Origin: Avena insularis
Taxonomy: Eukaryota; Streptophyta; Magnoliopsida; Poales; Poaceae
DNA length: 64,000 nucleotides
NCBI GenBank assembly: GCA_023614405.1
Contig: CM042685.1
Coordinates: 185,228,257 to 185,292,256, forward strand
Direction: 5' to 3'
Both the position numbers and the translations under genes were made by a program. Positions 10,140-21,117 of the stretch are shown in pieces (position 1 is the stretch's first letter; each line of letters opens with the position of its first letter). The notes under the pieces were generated by a model that made no database searches, was not told the DNA's origin, and worked only from the letters and a program-made list of their open reading frames with translations.

Positions 10140-11060
10140 ACCTTTTCTTACCTAGTCCTAATCTACCCACCCTCCGGCCACCTCACCCGGACCAATCCCT
10201 GGCTGCCACCTCATCCTCTCTCTCCTCCCAACCACTCTCCCACTGCCACCTCACCCCCAAACACCCCTCTCCCCTCCACCTCACACACCGACCCACCCCG
10301 TCCCCACAGCCTCACCCCACAGGTCCCACCGGCAGACCCACCCGACGCGCCCATCTCCCCCCCGGATTCCACCTCCCCCAGACCGACCTCTCCCTCTCTG
10401 TCCACAAACCGCCCCCGGGTCCCACCACCTGGCCCACCCCCTGGCCCCGCCTGTCCCGCTTCTCTCTCCCTCCTTCCTCTCTCACCCGACGACCCCGCGC
10501 TGCCCTCCCTGCAACTCCCCGCCCGTCGGCCCTCCCTTCCTCAGCCATCCTCTCGCTCAGGTCGCCGCCCTGCGGACCCCGTCTCCCCTTCCCCCGTCCG
10601 CCCCGCCCCCGGCCTTCATCTCCATCGCCGTCGCCCTCCGCTGCATGGCCATGATGCCCAGCGCCCGTCGACCTCCTCCACCGGCCCATCCTCCGTCCGT
10701 CCCGCGGCTCCCCCTCAGGCGCCCGCCTCCGCTGTCTAAGCAGGGCCCCGCCGCCGAGCCCATCCGTGCAGCCGCGTCCACCGGCCTCCGCCCCGTCAGC
10801 GAGCTCCTTCCCCGCGGCCTTCTCCGTCGCCAGCACCGGCCGCGTCCTCCCTTCCCCCGGTGCCGCCTCGCAGACGCTGTAGAGCATCGCCTTCGCCCAG
10901 CGTGTCCTGGCCGGCCTTGGCCGCGCCCTCATCGCCCAGTCGCCGCCCTCCGATGACCCCGAGCAGGGCATGGTCGCCGCCCCTCGCCGATCCCGCCGAG
11001 ACCGCCCTCTGCAGCTTGGAGCCGAGCGCTCGTTTCTGGCGCGATTTCTCGCAAGCATCG
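10140..11060. other. C-rich island within LTR copy 1
   Basis: About 900 bp of very C-rich, CG-containing sequence (plus strand) sits between AT-rich flanks. The same position in the second LTR (about 17770-18660) is also C-rich but aligns only patchily. It could hold the LTR promoter and leader or captured gene sequence; nothing here decides between them. Confidence 0.5.
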
Positions 11061-11169
11061 AACGCATGTGTTGGTGTCTCCTGTGTGCATGCGCCCTGTT
11101 GTTTTCGGTGTGGTGTTGTTGTGTTGCCGTATTCGAGACCTTTCGGCGTACGAGAACAAGACGCTGCAT

Positions 11170-11700
11170 AAGGGCAACAATGACGTCGACAAGATCTTCC
11201 GAGGGCTCCGGCAATCAAAACAAGGTCGTCATCGAAAGTGGAGCCGCAAACCCCAAGATCATCGAGAGGGGACCGATGACCTCGGACCAAGAACGTCAAC
11301 ATGAAACGCCAAGAGCTTCTTCCCGGACCCGAAGACCAAGCCTCGAACCTGGCGTCGTTCCCAAGTTCGCCTACCGGACACAGCGACAAGATCTTCTCGG
11401 ACCGAGGACCATCAAGACTTCCGCCGGCAGCGCCAAGTACTCCTTCCTGGCTTCGAAGCCCGACCCCGTGGACCGACATGATCTTCTTCACGGATACGAC
11501 AAGTACTTCCTCGAGGATGCCAAGTTCTTCACCCCGAACGCCAAATCCGACCCGATCCGTGTGGACCCGACAAGACCTTCGCAACGACAAGATCGGCACC
11601 GACCAGGGCGGATCCGATGTGCCCCCGACGCCGAACCAAGACCTCCTCCCGGAACGCCAAGATCTACTTCCGTTATCCGAGGCCGATCCCATCGAACCCT
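11170..11700. repeat. Degenerate short-motif repeat (ACAAGTACTTC / CCAAGATCTTC)
   Basis: Variants of (A/C)(A/C)AAG(A/T)(T/A)CTTC followed by CGGAxxC recur roughly every 20-45 bp. Examples lie near 11190, 11384, 11476, 11500 and 11521. The block is repeated at 14050-14280 and 18830-19260 in the other LTR copies. Spacing is irregular, so it is a decayed minisatellite rather than a clean array. Confidence 0.55.
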
Positions 11701-14048
11701 GAACCCTGAGACCGACCCCGAACCCCGGAACCCCAAGCTCGCCGAACCCTAATGTGTGAACCCCTTCCCGAAACCCTATTTTATATTATAATACAACTTG
11801 TCGCATATTAAATGTTCATGCATGCATATTGTCATGTGGTTGGGGGCCTTATGCCGATTCACCTTATAATTAAATATGGGGCCCTTATGCGGGCAAATCT
11901 AGTCTTATATTGGCCCCATTTAAATTTGTGTAGCGAACCGGTGATAAATTTTGCCTTGTTAAAATAACATTTAAATTGCGGGGGTTCTAAATAACTTGAA
12001 CCGTTTAATTAATTGTCCGGACCCCCGGTTCCGCTTAATATGACCTAATTGTATCGCATCTTTGCCATGTCATACATCATGCATGCATCATGCCCGATCT
12101 TCTGCCGTAGTGTTAAATATTGTATTCGGTGTTTTCTTCTAGTGCTTTGCTTCTTCACGGATTAGGCCGATGAGTTGATGCGAGTGTCGACCCGATCTTC
12201 GGATGAACCTTCGACAATGTTTTCAGGCGAGCATCTCCCCCTTTCTACCTATCTTACTTTTATAGTATTTATTCCCTCCTGTTGATCTATTGCTATCTGT
12301 GTTGCGATGCTCTAGTTTTCGTACCCGTGATATCCCTTGCAGCCTCATATTGCCTTGGACACATCCTATTACCGGTTGATTGGTAGATAGTTAGACTTGC
12401 GCGTCGAAGTCGCTTGCTCAAGTGCTGTTGTGTGTCGTCGAGTACCACAGTTGTTGGAGTTTTGCCGCATGTCTAAGGTTGGAGTTGATCATGGCTTTAA
12501 TTATGGTTTAATAACTAAAATTGAAGTAGGTAAATGCAGAGGCACCGGTGGGTGATAGACAATATTTGGTTTCCGACCGCTCACTGGTGTCCCGTAGGAC
12601 CCCGAGTTCTTGACACCTGTTCCGAGATCGAGCGCGCTAACCACAGGTGGGGTGTGTGGGCACCCCCATCGATTTAGTACCTGATTCCAAGTACTGTACT
12701 GGGGGCCACAAAGTAGTTTGAGGCTTTATTACTATTCTGTACTTATGCCATGCTTTACCGCTTTATTTAAGATTGTGCGAGGAATGCACGTGTACTGTTT
12801 AGGATCGTGACCCGTTTTCGCTGTATCGACAAGCCCAGTCACACTTTCGGGTTCCCAGTCGTTTACAGCCGGCTCCACAAACCCTGAGTCCGTCTCGGAG
12901 ACCGGCCGACTTCGTTGCGGGTAGCTTAGTGGGGTGGCCCCCCCGTGCTTGCTTGGGTCTGGGAAACGTCGTGTCCGAAACCCCGTCGACATACCATTGG
13001 GTGTATGTTTTGTGATCTTGTACCTACCTGATCCGACAACAAGGGTGTAGGTGCGTGTGGATACTTTGGTGCACCCCTGCAGGGTTAAATCTTTTCGAGA
13101 AGCCGTGTCCGCGGTTATGGACGACTTGGAGCACAGGTCTCGATCATAGACAACTATAACTAAAGTTTACTGTTATAAATTGACTTGTATCCGATATGAC
13201 TAGTAATCAGCTTCACTGCAACGGAATGGCTAAATAAAAGTACCAACAACTGCTGGGTTTTGGGATATCTCATGCTAATTATGTCGACTAGTAAGTGTTG
13301 CAACTACAATGGAATGGTTAACTAAACGGCTCACCGCTTATTTTATCGGGACGATCATCTACATCTCTAGTAATTGCTGCAACAATAATCGAATAAATAA
13401 AAGCGCCAACTGTGTGCGTTCCTCGGTTGACTTCCTCGTTTGGTCTCGAGGGGGAATACCAGGATGGGATTGTTTGGTGTTAGTACCAGGTTGGTTCCGA
13501 ATAGGTCTTTCTTTCCCCTCTCTGATAGCCGCTAGCTGTATCGAGTCTCTATAGGTTATTTAGTGCATGCTGCGCTCAGCTGCGATCCACCATACCTATG
13601 TAGGCGAGGACCGCCATTCTAGCCTCGTGTCTTGGCCTCGATCTTGACCGCTCTCTCTTTTTTTCTTTGCCCTTTGTCGGCACCTTTTTGTTTAAGCAGG
13701 TTTTGAGATCGCCGTCGTTAGCGTGGTTACCCTTCCGGCTTTGGGCAGGGTTATGGACGCCATTGGTTATTCTTGAGGCTCTTAGCCCCATTTGCATCTT
13801 GTCCGTAGTCGGACGCTCTATCGCTTTCAAGGTGATTTGGATCTTTGTTACGTATATCATATTCTTGACTCATGGAGTCGTGTTGTATATATATTTGTTC
13901 TGTGGGTCCCATCGAGGACTGTTGTGTAATGTTATTACTTCGTTTTCCACCCGCACGAAAGTGCCTGGTGGGCACCTTTGAATCGTTTCTATGCGGGTTT
14001 GGCGGGAATCGCTAAAACTTGCATAGGGCCGATTCTGAGGGTGTTACA

Positions 14049-16627
14049 GAGACCCGAGAACCCGGACGCCCAGGTCGACGACACGGATACGCCAAGTACT
14101 TCCTCGAGGACGCCAAGTTCTTCACCCCGAATGCCAAGACCGATTCGATGGCGCGGACCCGACAAGGCCTTCGCAACGACAAGATCGGCACCGACCAGGG
14201 CGGATCCGATGTGCCCCGACGCCAACCAAGTTCTTCTTCTCGGATACGCCAAGATCTACCTCCGTTATCCGAGAACGATCCCGCCGAGGCCGAACCCCAG
14301 ATCCGGACCCTGAGACCGACCCCGAACCCCGGAACCCCAAGCTCGCCGAACCCGAATGTGTGAACCTTTTCCCGAGCCCCTAATTTATAAATGCTAAATA
14401 TAAAACCTGTTGCATAATAATCATTCATCTCGCATGCATATTTGTGTGGTTTGGGGGCCTTATGCCAATTCACCTCTAATTAAATATGGGGCCCATATGC
14501 GGGCAAACTCTAGTCTCATATCGGACTCATTTAAACTTGTGTAGCGAACCGGTGTGATCTTTTGCCATGTTATAACAACAGTTAAATTGCGGGGTATCTA
14601 AACAACATGAACCATCTAATTAATTGTCGGGACCCCGGTTCCGCTTAATATGATCTAATTGCATCGCACCTTGCCATGTCATGCATCATACCTACATCAT
14701 GCCCGATCTTCTGCCGTTGTATTAAGTAGAGCATTCGGTGTTTTCTTCTAGTGTTTTGCTTCTTCGCGGACTAGGCCGATGAGTTGATGCGAGTGTCGAC
14801 CCGATCTTCGGTTGAACCTTCGACCCTGTTTCAGGCGAGCATCTCCCCCTTTCTACCTATCTTACTTTTATAGTATTTATTCCCTCCTGTTGATCTTTGC
14901 TATCTGTGTTGCGATGCTCTAGTTTTTCGTACCCGTAATATCCCTTGCAGCCATATATAGCCTTGGACACATCCTATTAACTGTTGTTTGGTAGATAGTT
15001 GGACCCGCGCGTCGTAGTCGCTTGCTCAAGTGTTTTTGCGTGTCGTCAAGTACCACAGTTGTTGGAGAAGTGCCGCATGTTCGATGTTGGAGATGATCAT
15101 GGCTTTACTTTTCGTTCACGTAATTACTGTTTAACAACTAAAATGGAAGTAAGTAAGCAGAGGCATCGGTGGGTGATAGATAACATTTGGTTTCCGACCG
15201 CCCACTTGTGTCCCGTAGGACCCCGAGTTCTTGACACCTGTTCGAGATCGGTAGCGCTAACCACAGGTGGGGAGATATGGGCCCCCCATTGATTATTACC
15301 TGATTTCAAAGTATTGTACTGGGGGCCACAAACTAGTTTGAGGTTTTATTTACTATCCTGTACTTATGCCATGCTTTACTGCTTTATTTAAATTGTGCGA
15401 TGGATAGCACACTGTACTGTTTAGGAAGCGGAGTGTTTTCGCGGTATCGACGGTCCAGTTTGGGATCTGTCGTTACAGCCAGCGCAAACCCTGAGTCCGT
15501 CTCGGAGACCGGCCGACTTCGTTGCTATGGTGTACTTAGTGGGTGGCCCCGTGCTTGCTTTGGGTGCAGGGCGTCATGACTTAGGCCCCGCCGACATACC
15601 GATGGGTGTATGTTAAGCGATCGGCAAAAGGGTCAAGTGCTTGTGGATACTTTGGTGCACCCTCAGGGTTAAATCTTTTGAAGCCGTGTCGCGGTTATGG
15701 ACGACTTAGACACAGTGCTTGATCATAGACAACTATAACTAAAGTTTATTGTTATAAATTGACTTGTATCCGATATGACTAGTAATCAGCTTCACCACAA
15801 CGGAATGGCTAAATAAAAGGGCCAACAACTGCTGGGTTTTGGGTTATCTCATGCTATTTGTATCTGACTAGTAAGTGTTGCAACTACAACGGAATGGTTA
15901 ACTAAAACGCCCAACCTTATTTTATCGAATGATTATCTACACCTGACTAGTAATTGCTGCAACGATCACTGAATAAATAAAACTGCCAATTGTGTGAGTT
16001 CCTCGGTCGACTTCCTCGTTTGGTCTCGAGGGGGAATACCAGGATGGGATTGTTTGGTGTTAGAATCAGGTTGGTTCGAATAGGTCTTTCTTACCTCTCT
16101 CGATAGTCGCCATTGTATCGAGTCTCTATAGGTTGTTTAGAGCATGTTGCGCTGCCGCTTGATCCACCATACCTATGTAGGCGAGGACCGCCGAATTCTA
16201 GCCTCGCCGTGTCTTGGCCTCGATCGGCGCTCCTCTTTTTCCTTTGCCCTTTGTCGGCACCCCTTTTGTTTAAGCAGGTTTTGAGATCGACGTCGTTAGC
16301 AGGGTTACCCTTCCGGCTTGGCCTGGGCAGGGTTATGGACGGCATTGGTTATTCTTCAGGGCTCTTAGCCCCATTTGCATCTTGTCCGTAGTCGGACGCG
16401 CCATCATTTTCAAGGTGATTTGGATCTTTGTATAATATATCTGTATTCTTGACTCACTGAGTCGTGTTGTATATATCTGCTCAGGCCCCATCGAGGACTG
16501 TTGTGTAATGTTATTACTTCGTTTTCCACCCGCACGAAAGTGCCTGGTGGGCACCTTTGAATCGTTTCTATGCGGGTTTGGCGGTTTCCGCTAAAACCTG
16601 CATAGGGCCGATTCTGAGGGTGTTACA
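14049..16627 (+). repeat. 5'-truncated LTR copy
   Basis: Directly after the end of the first LTR come three bases (GAG, the usual first internal bases). The sequence then jumps into LTR interior at CCCGAGAACCCGGACGCCC, which matches 19049 onward in the last copy. It runs to a normal LTR end (GGGTGTTACA, 16627). Its first ~1.6 kb, including the C-rich island, is missing. Confidence 0.75.
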
Positions 16628-16630
16628 GAG

Positions 16631-16642
16631 TGGTATCAGAGC
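16631..16642 (+). other. Primer-binding site for tRNA-iMet
   Basis: TGGTATCAGAGC lies three bases after the LTR end, the standard initiator-methionine tRNA priming site of plant LTR retrotransposons. It fixes the element's orientation as plus. Confidence 0.9.
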
Positions 16643-17461
16643 TCAGCAGTTGCGATACCCCACAAGTCCAGCCTGTAGGATAACCTAGCTAACGGCCGAA
16701 GTAGAGTGTCAAAACTAATTTTGCAAAATCGGTTGGATAGATCTGGTTAGGTCTGATTTTACTCCTCACCCCTCTGCTATTCTCCTCTTACCTCTGCGTG
16801 TTTTGAATCTACTCTCTTACCTCTTCTTCGAGTCCAGGATTTCTCGTGGTTGGGTTCCGTCGTACCTTCAGGGTTTCGCTTCCTTCTTTGATAACGGTGT
16901 TCTACCATACGGTGTCCATGCTGCCCGAGGAATCCTTCGTCTGTGGTACCATTCTTTGTTCCTTGTTTGTGCCTTCCGGTGTTTTCCGACGCGACGACAT
17001 CATCTACGCCAGATCCGATGCAGAGTCTGCATCATTCCTTGTTCTGCACCTCGATTGTCGAGATCTTCAGTCTGAATCCTGAGAGTTGGTTGCATAATTC
17101 TCTTATTCGTGTGCAGAGTAATGGTTTGAGTGCGGGATGGAGTCGCGACCATACCACTACTCTTATCATTTGCTTTGTATATTGAATGGTGGATCGATGC
17201 AATTTTACTCCGTCCACGGAAGCTAGAGGTGGCTTTATTTGTGGATACCTCTACCTTCGCCCTTTGTTCCCGGAGTGTTCTCTGACGATCACGGACAACG
17301 ACCCTTTGTTGGTGGTGTCGCCATTTTCAAGACGAAGAAAGCATCCTTGTTAGTGGTGTCGCGAGGATCTACACGATGCGAGAAGATTCAGATCGCCGAC
17401 CTTCCTTCCGGTACCATGAGGCGGATCTCGAGGGCGAGATCCATTGTTAGTGGTGTCGAAT
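16643..17461 (+). other. Short non-coding internal domain
   Basis: About 820 bp separate the primer-binding site from the next LTR. ORFs up to 117 codons occur, but none shows gag zinc knuckles, protease, integrase or polymerase motifs. The element must have relied on proteins made elsewhere. Confidence 0.65.
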
Positions 17462-20400
17462 TGTGGCATCCCGCAAAACCACTACTAGAAAATCGCGTTG
17501 ATTTTTGTGCATTGCATCATCATGACGCATGCTCATATCATCATGCCACATTGCATTTGAGCATCGTCATCATCTTGCATTTGCTCGCATAAAACTATTT
17601 GCAGAAAAACCTAATTTGTTTTCTAAACGCCCCGTCTTTATTCAAACGCAAAACCCGGGTCTCCGGATTATTTTGTTTTGTCTGCTATCGGTTCGCAAAA
17701 GTCTGTTTGAAATAAATAAAACATTTAATTATTTTTAGTGGGGCAGTCGAACGGGCCGATTCGACCCAGTCGACCACCCCGGTATTAAATCGGTCCACCC
17801 TAAACCCCTTTTTACACCCAGACCTAGTCTACCCACCCAACCAGCCACATCACCCCCTCCTATCGTGAGACGCCACCTCACCCTCTTCCTTCCCTCCAGC
17901 CAACCCTCAACTGCCACGTCACCCCAGCCACCTCTCTCACCCCACCAACCCCGCCAGCCTGTCCCCACCTCCCACCACACACCGAAGCCACCCCCTGGCC
18001 GCCGACCCCACCTGCCTCGTGCTCCACCCCGCGGGCCCACCCCCACCAACCGCGCCTCTCCTCTCTTCCTCAATCCGCACCCCGCCCTCTTGAGCTCCTC
18101 CGCACCATGCCTGGCGCCAAGGCCTCCCTCCTCTCCTCACCGCCGCCTTCCCTCCCCGCATCTCCCTACCTCCTCTGCCCCGCGTCTCTCCCTCCGCTCC
18201 AAGCTCTCCGCGAGGCCCTCCTCGTCAACCTCCGGCCGCCCCTCCTCCTCTGCTTTGCCCGCGGCAAGCCCGCCGTCGGCCGCGCCCGTCCTCCGCCGGC
18301 CTCCCGTCCACCGTCGCCTCTGCCTTGTCTCTGTCGGGCCCTGCATCTCCGCCGCGTCGGCCTCACCCCCCCTGCAGCGCCCCGTCTGCGAGCCCTCCTC
18401 GGCCGCGGCCCCGCCGGCCGCCTCCATCCTGCCGTGGTTCTGCCGCCACCGACCCACCTAGCGGACCCACCCACGCCCAACCTCCTCCTCCCGCCCTCGC
18501 TGCGCCCGGCCTTGACCTCGTCCCGCGACGCCTCCGTCTCCGTACCCTCTGCTCCGACCAAGGGCGGAGCTCCCTGGAGCCATCGGCGTCGGCCCTTGCC
18601 TGAAGCGCGTGTCCGTTCCCTTCTGGCGTGGCTACCTGCATGCGACGACCGCGCTGGTGCTCCGTGGCGGCCCCTGTTCTCCATCAAGGATCCGCTCGAA
18701 GCTCTGTTTAATCTGGATGTTCGGTCCACACGACCTTACATTGGTTCTGTTAGTAAAGAACTGAGGTGGTGGGGATGTATGTGTCGAGACGATGATGTGT
18801 TGGTTGACTCCCTCTGATTGAGGTGACAAGATCGACAAGTGACACCAAGATCTCCTCCCGGATCCGAAGAGCCCCGAACCCCTCGGAACGCCAAGATCTC
18901 CGCATGTACCCCGAAGACCCGAACCTGAAATCATCGCCACAGATCGACAAGGATTTCTACATGGAACGACAAGTACTTCGTCATGGACCTGATTGAAGCA
19001 AACCCGAAGACGGTAGATGCGACAAGTACTTCTGCCCGGGTCTGATGCCCGAGAACCCGGACGCCCAGGTCGACGACACGGATACGCCAAGTACTTCCTC
19101 GAGGACGCCAAGTTCTTCACCCCGAATGCCAAGACCGATTCGATGGCGCGGACCCGACAAGGCCTTCGCAACGACAAGATCGGCACCGACCAGGGCGGAT
19201 CCGATGTGCCCCGACGCCAACCAAGTTCTTCTTCTCGGATACGCCAAGATCTACCTCCGTTATCCGAGAACGATCCCGCCGAGGCCGAACCCCAGATCCG
19301 GACCCTGAGACCGACCCGAACCGGAACCCCAAGCTCGCCGAACCCGAATGTGTGAACCTTTTCCCGAGCCCCTAATTTATAAATGCTAAATATAAAACCT
19401 GTTGCATAATAATCATTCATCTCGCATGCATATTTGTGTGGTTTGGGGGCCTTATGCCAATTCACCTCTAATTAAATATGGGGCCCATATGCGGGCAAAC
19501 TCTAGTCTCATATCGGACTCATTTAAACTTGTGTAGCGAACCGGTGTGATCTTTTGCCATGTTATAACAACAGTTAAATTGCGGGGTATCTAAACAACAT
19601 GAACCATCTAATTAATTGTCGGGACCCCGGTTCCGCTTAATATGATCTAATTGCATCGCACCTTGCCATGTCATGCATCATACCTACATCATGCCCGATC
19701 TTCTGCCGTTGTATTAAGTAGAGCATTCGGTGTTTTCTTCTAGTGTTTTGCTTCTTCGCGGACTAGGCCGATGAGTTGATGCGAGTGTCGACCCGATCTT
19801 CGGTTGAACCTTCGACCCTGTTTCAGGCGAGCATCTCCCCCTTTCTACCTATCTTACTTTTATAGTATTTATTCCCTCCTGTTGATCTTTGCTATACGTT
19901 GCGATGCTCTAGTTTTTCGTACCCGTAATATCCCTTGCAGCCATATATAGCCTTGGACACATCCTATTAACTGTTGTTTGGTAGATAGTTGGACCCGCGC
20001 GTCGTAGTCGCTTGCTCAAGTGTTTTTGCGTGTCGTCAAGTACCACAATTGTTGGAGAAGTGCCGCATGTTCGATGTTGGAGATGATCATGGCTTTACTT
20101 TTCGTTCACGTAATTACTGTTTAACAACTAAAATTGAAGTAAGTAAGCAGAGGCATCGGTGGGTGATAGATAACATTTGGTTTCCGACCGCCCACTTGTG
20201 TCCCGTAGGACCCCGAGTTCTTGACACCTGTTCCGAGATCGAGCGCGCTAACCACAGGTGGGGAGATATGGGCCCCCCATTGATTATTACCTGATTTCAA
20301 AGTATTGTCTTTGGGGGCCACAAACTAGTTTGAGGTTTTATTTACTATCCTGTACTTATGCCATGCTTTCTTGCTTTATTTAAATTGTGCGATGGATAGC

Positions 20401-21117
20401 ACCTTTGTCTTTGTTAGGAAGCGGAGTGTTTTGTGATATCGGCAGGTCCAGTTTTGGGATCTGCTGTCGTTTACAGCCACTGGCGCAAACCCTGAGTCCG
20501 TCTCGGAGACCGGCCGACTTCGTTGCGGGTGTACTTAGTGGGGTGGCCCCCCGTGCTTGCTTTGGGTCTGGGAACGTCATGACTTAGGCCCCGCCGACAT
20601 ACCGATGGGTGTATGTTAACGATCGGCAAAAGGGTCAAGTGCTTGTGGATACTTTGGTGCACCCTGCAGGTTAAATCTTTTCGAAGCCGTGTCCGCGGTT
20701 ATGGACGACTTGGAGCACAGTGCTTGATCATAGACAACTATAACTAAAGTTTATTGTTATAAATTGACTTGTATCCGATATGACTAGTAATCAGCTTCAC
20801 CACAACGGAATGGCTAAATAAAAGGGCCAACAACTGCTGGGTTTTGGGTTATCTCATGCTATTTGTATCTGACTAGTAAGTGTTGCAACTACAACGGAAT
20901 GGTTAACTAAAGCATTGCTTATTTTATCGAATGATTATCTACACCTGACTAGTAATTGCCAACGATCACTTTGAATAAATAAAGCGCCAATTGTGTGAGT
21001 TCCTCGGTCGACTTCCTCGTTTGGTCTCGAGGGGGAATACCAGGATGGGATTGTTTGGTGTTAGAATCAGGTTGGTTCCGAATAGGTCTTTCTTACCTCT
21101 CTCTGATAGTCGCCAGT
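17462..21117 (+). repeat. 3'-truncated LTR, last copy of the cluster
   Basis: It begins TGTGGCATCCCGC and follows the first copy closely outside the C-rich island (about 17770-18660). It contains the motif repeat at 18830-19260. It stops at about 21117 in the segment equivalent to 13535 of copy 1, where an inverted LTR of another family begins. About 520 bp of its 3' end are missing. Confidence 0.75.

Larger units (their letters stand above)
9785..14048 (+). repeat. Full-length LTR, first copy (4,264 bp)
   Basis: It begins TGTGGCGCCCCGC and ends GGGTGTTACA. It contains a C-rich island (about 10140-11060), a degenerate short-motif repeat (about 11170-11700), an AT-rich half, and three degenerate copies of a GACTAGTAA...GGAATGG segment (about 13195, 13285 and 13365). 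ORFs inside (such as 10312-11214 minus) follow base composition and show no domains. Confidence 0.8.
9602..21117 (+). mobile_element. Rearranged cluster of large-LTR, non-coding (LARD-like) retrotransposon copies
   Basis: In order: a 3' piece of internal domain (9602-9784), a full LTR (9785-14048), a 5'-truncated LTR (14049-16627), a primer-binding site and short internal domain (16628-17461), and a 3'-truncated LTR (17462-21117). The LTRs start TGTGGC(A/G)(T/C)CCCGCAAAACC and end GGGTGTTACA. The orientation is plus, from the binding site at 16631. The internal domain is about 830 bp with no gag or pol. The architecture matches LARD-type non-autonomous elements such as barley Sukkula; membership of that family is not established here. 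Confidence 0.75.

Noticed and set aside
10312..11214. 300-codon minus-strand ORF in GC-rich LTR
   Set aside because: Arg/Gly/Ala-rich with no domain, in a C-rich island where long ORFs arise by composition; several overlapping frames are equally long.
17865..18817. Overlapping plus-strand ORFs of 198 and 236 codons
   Set aside because: Pro/Ser/Ala-rich low complexity in the LTR C-rich island; not conserved in the other LTR copy.
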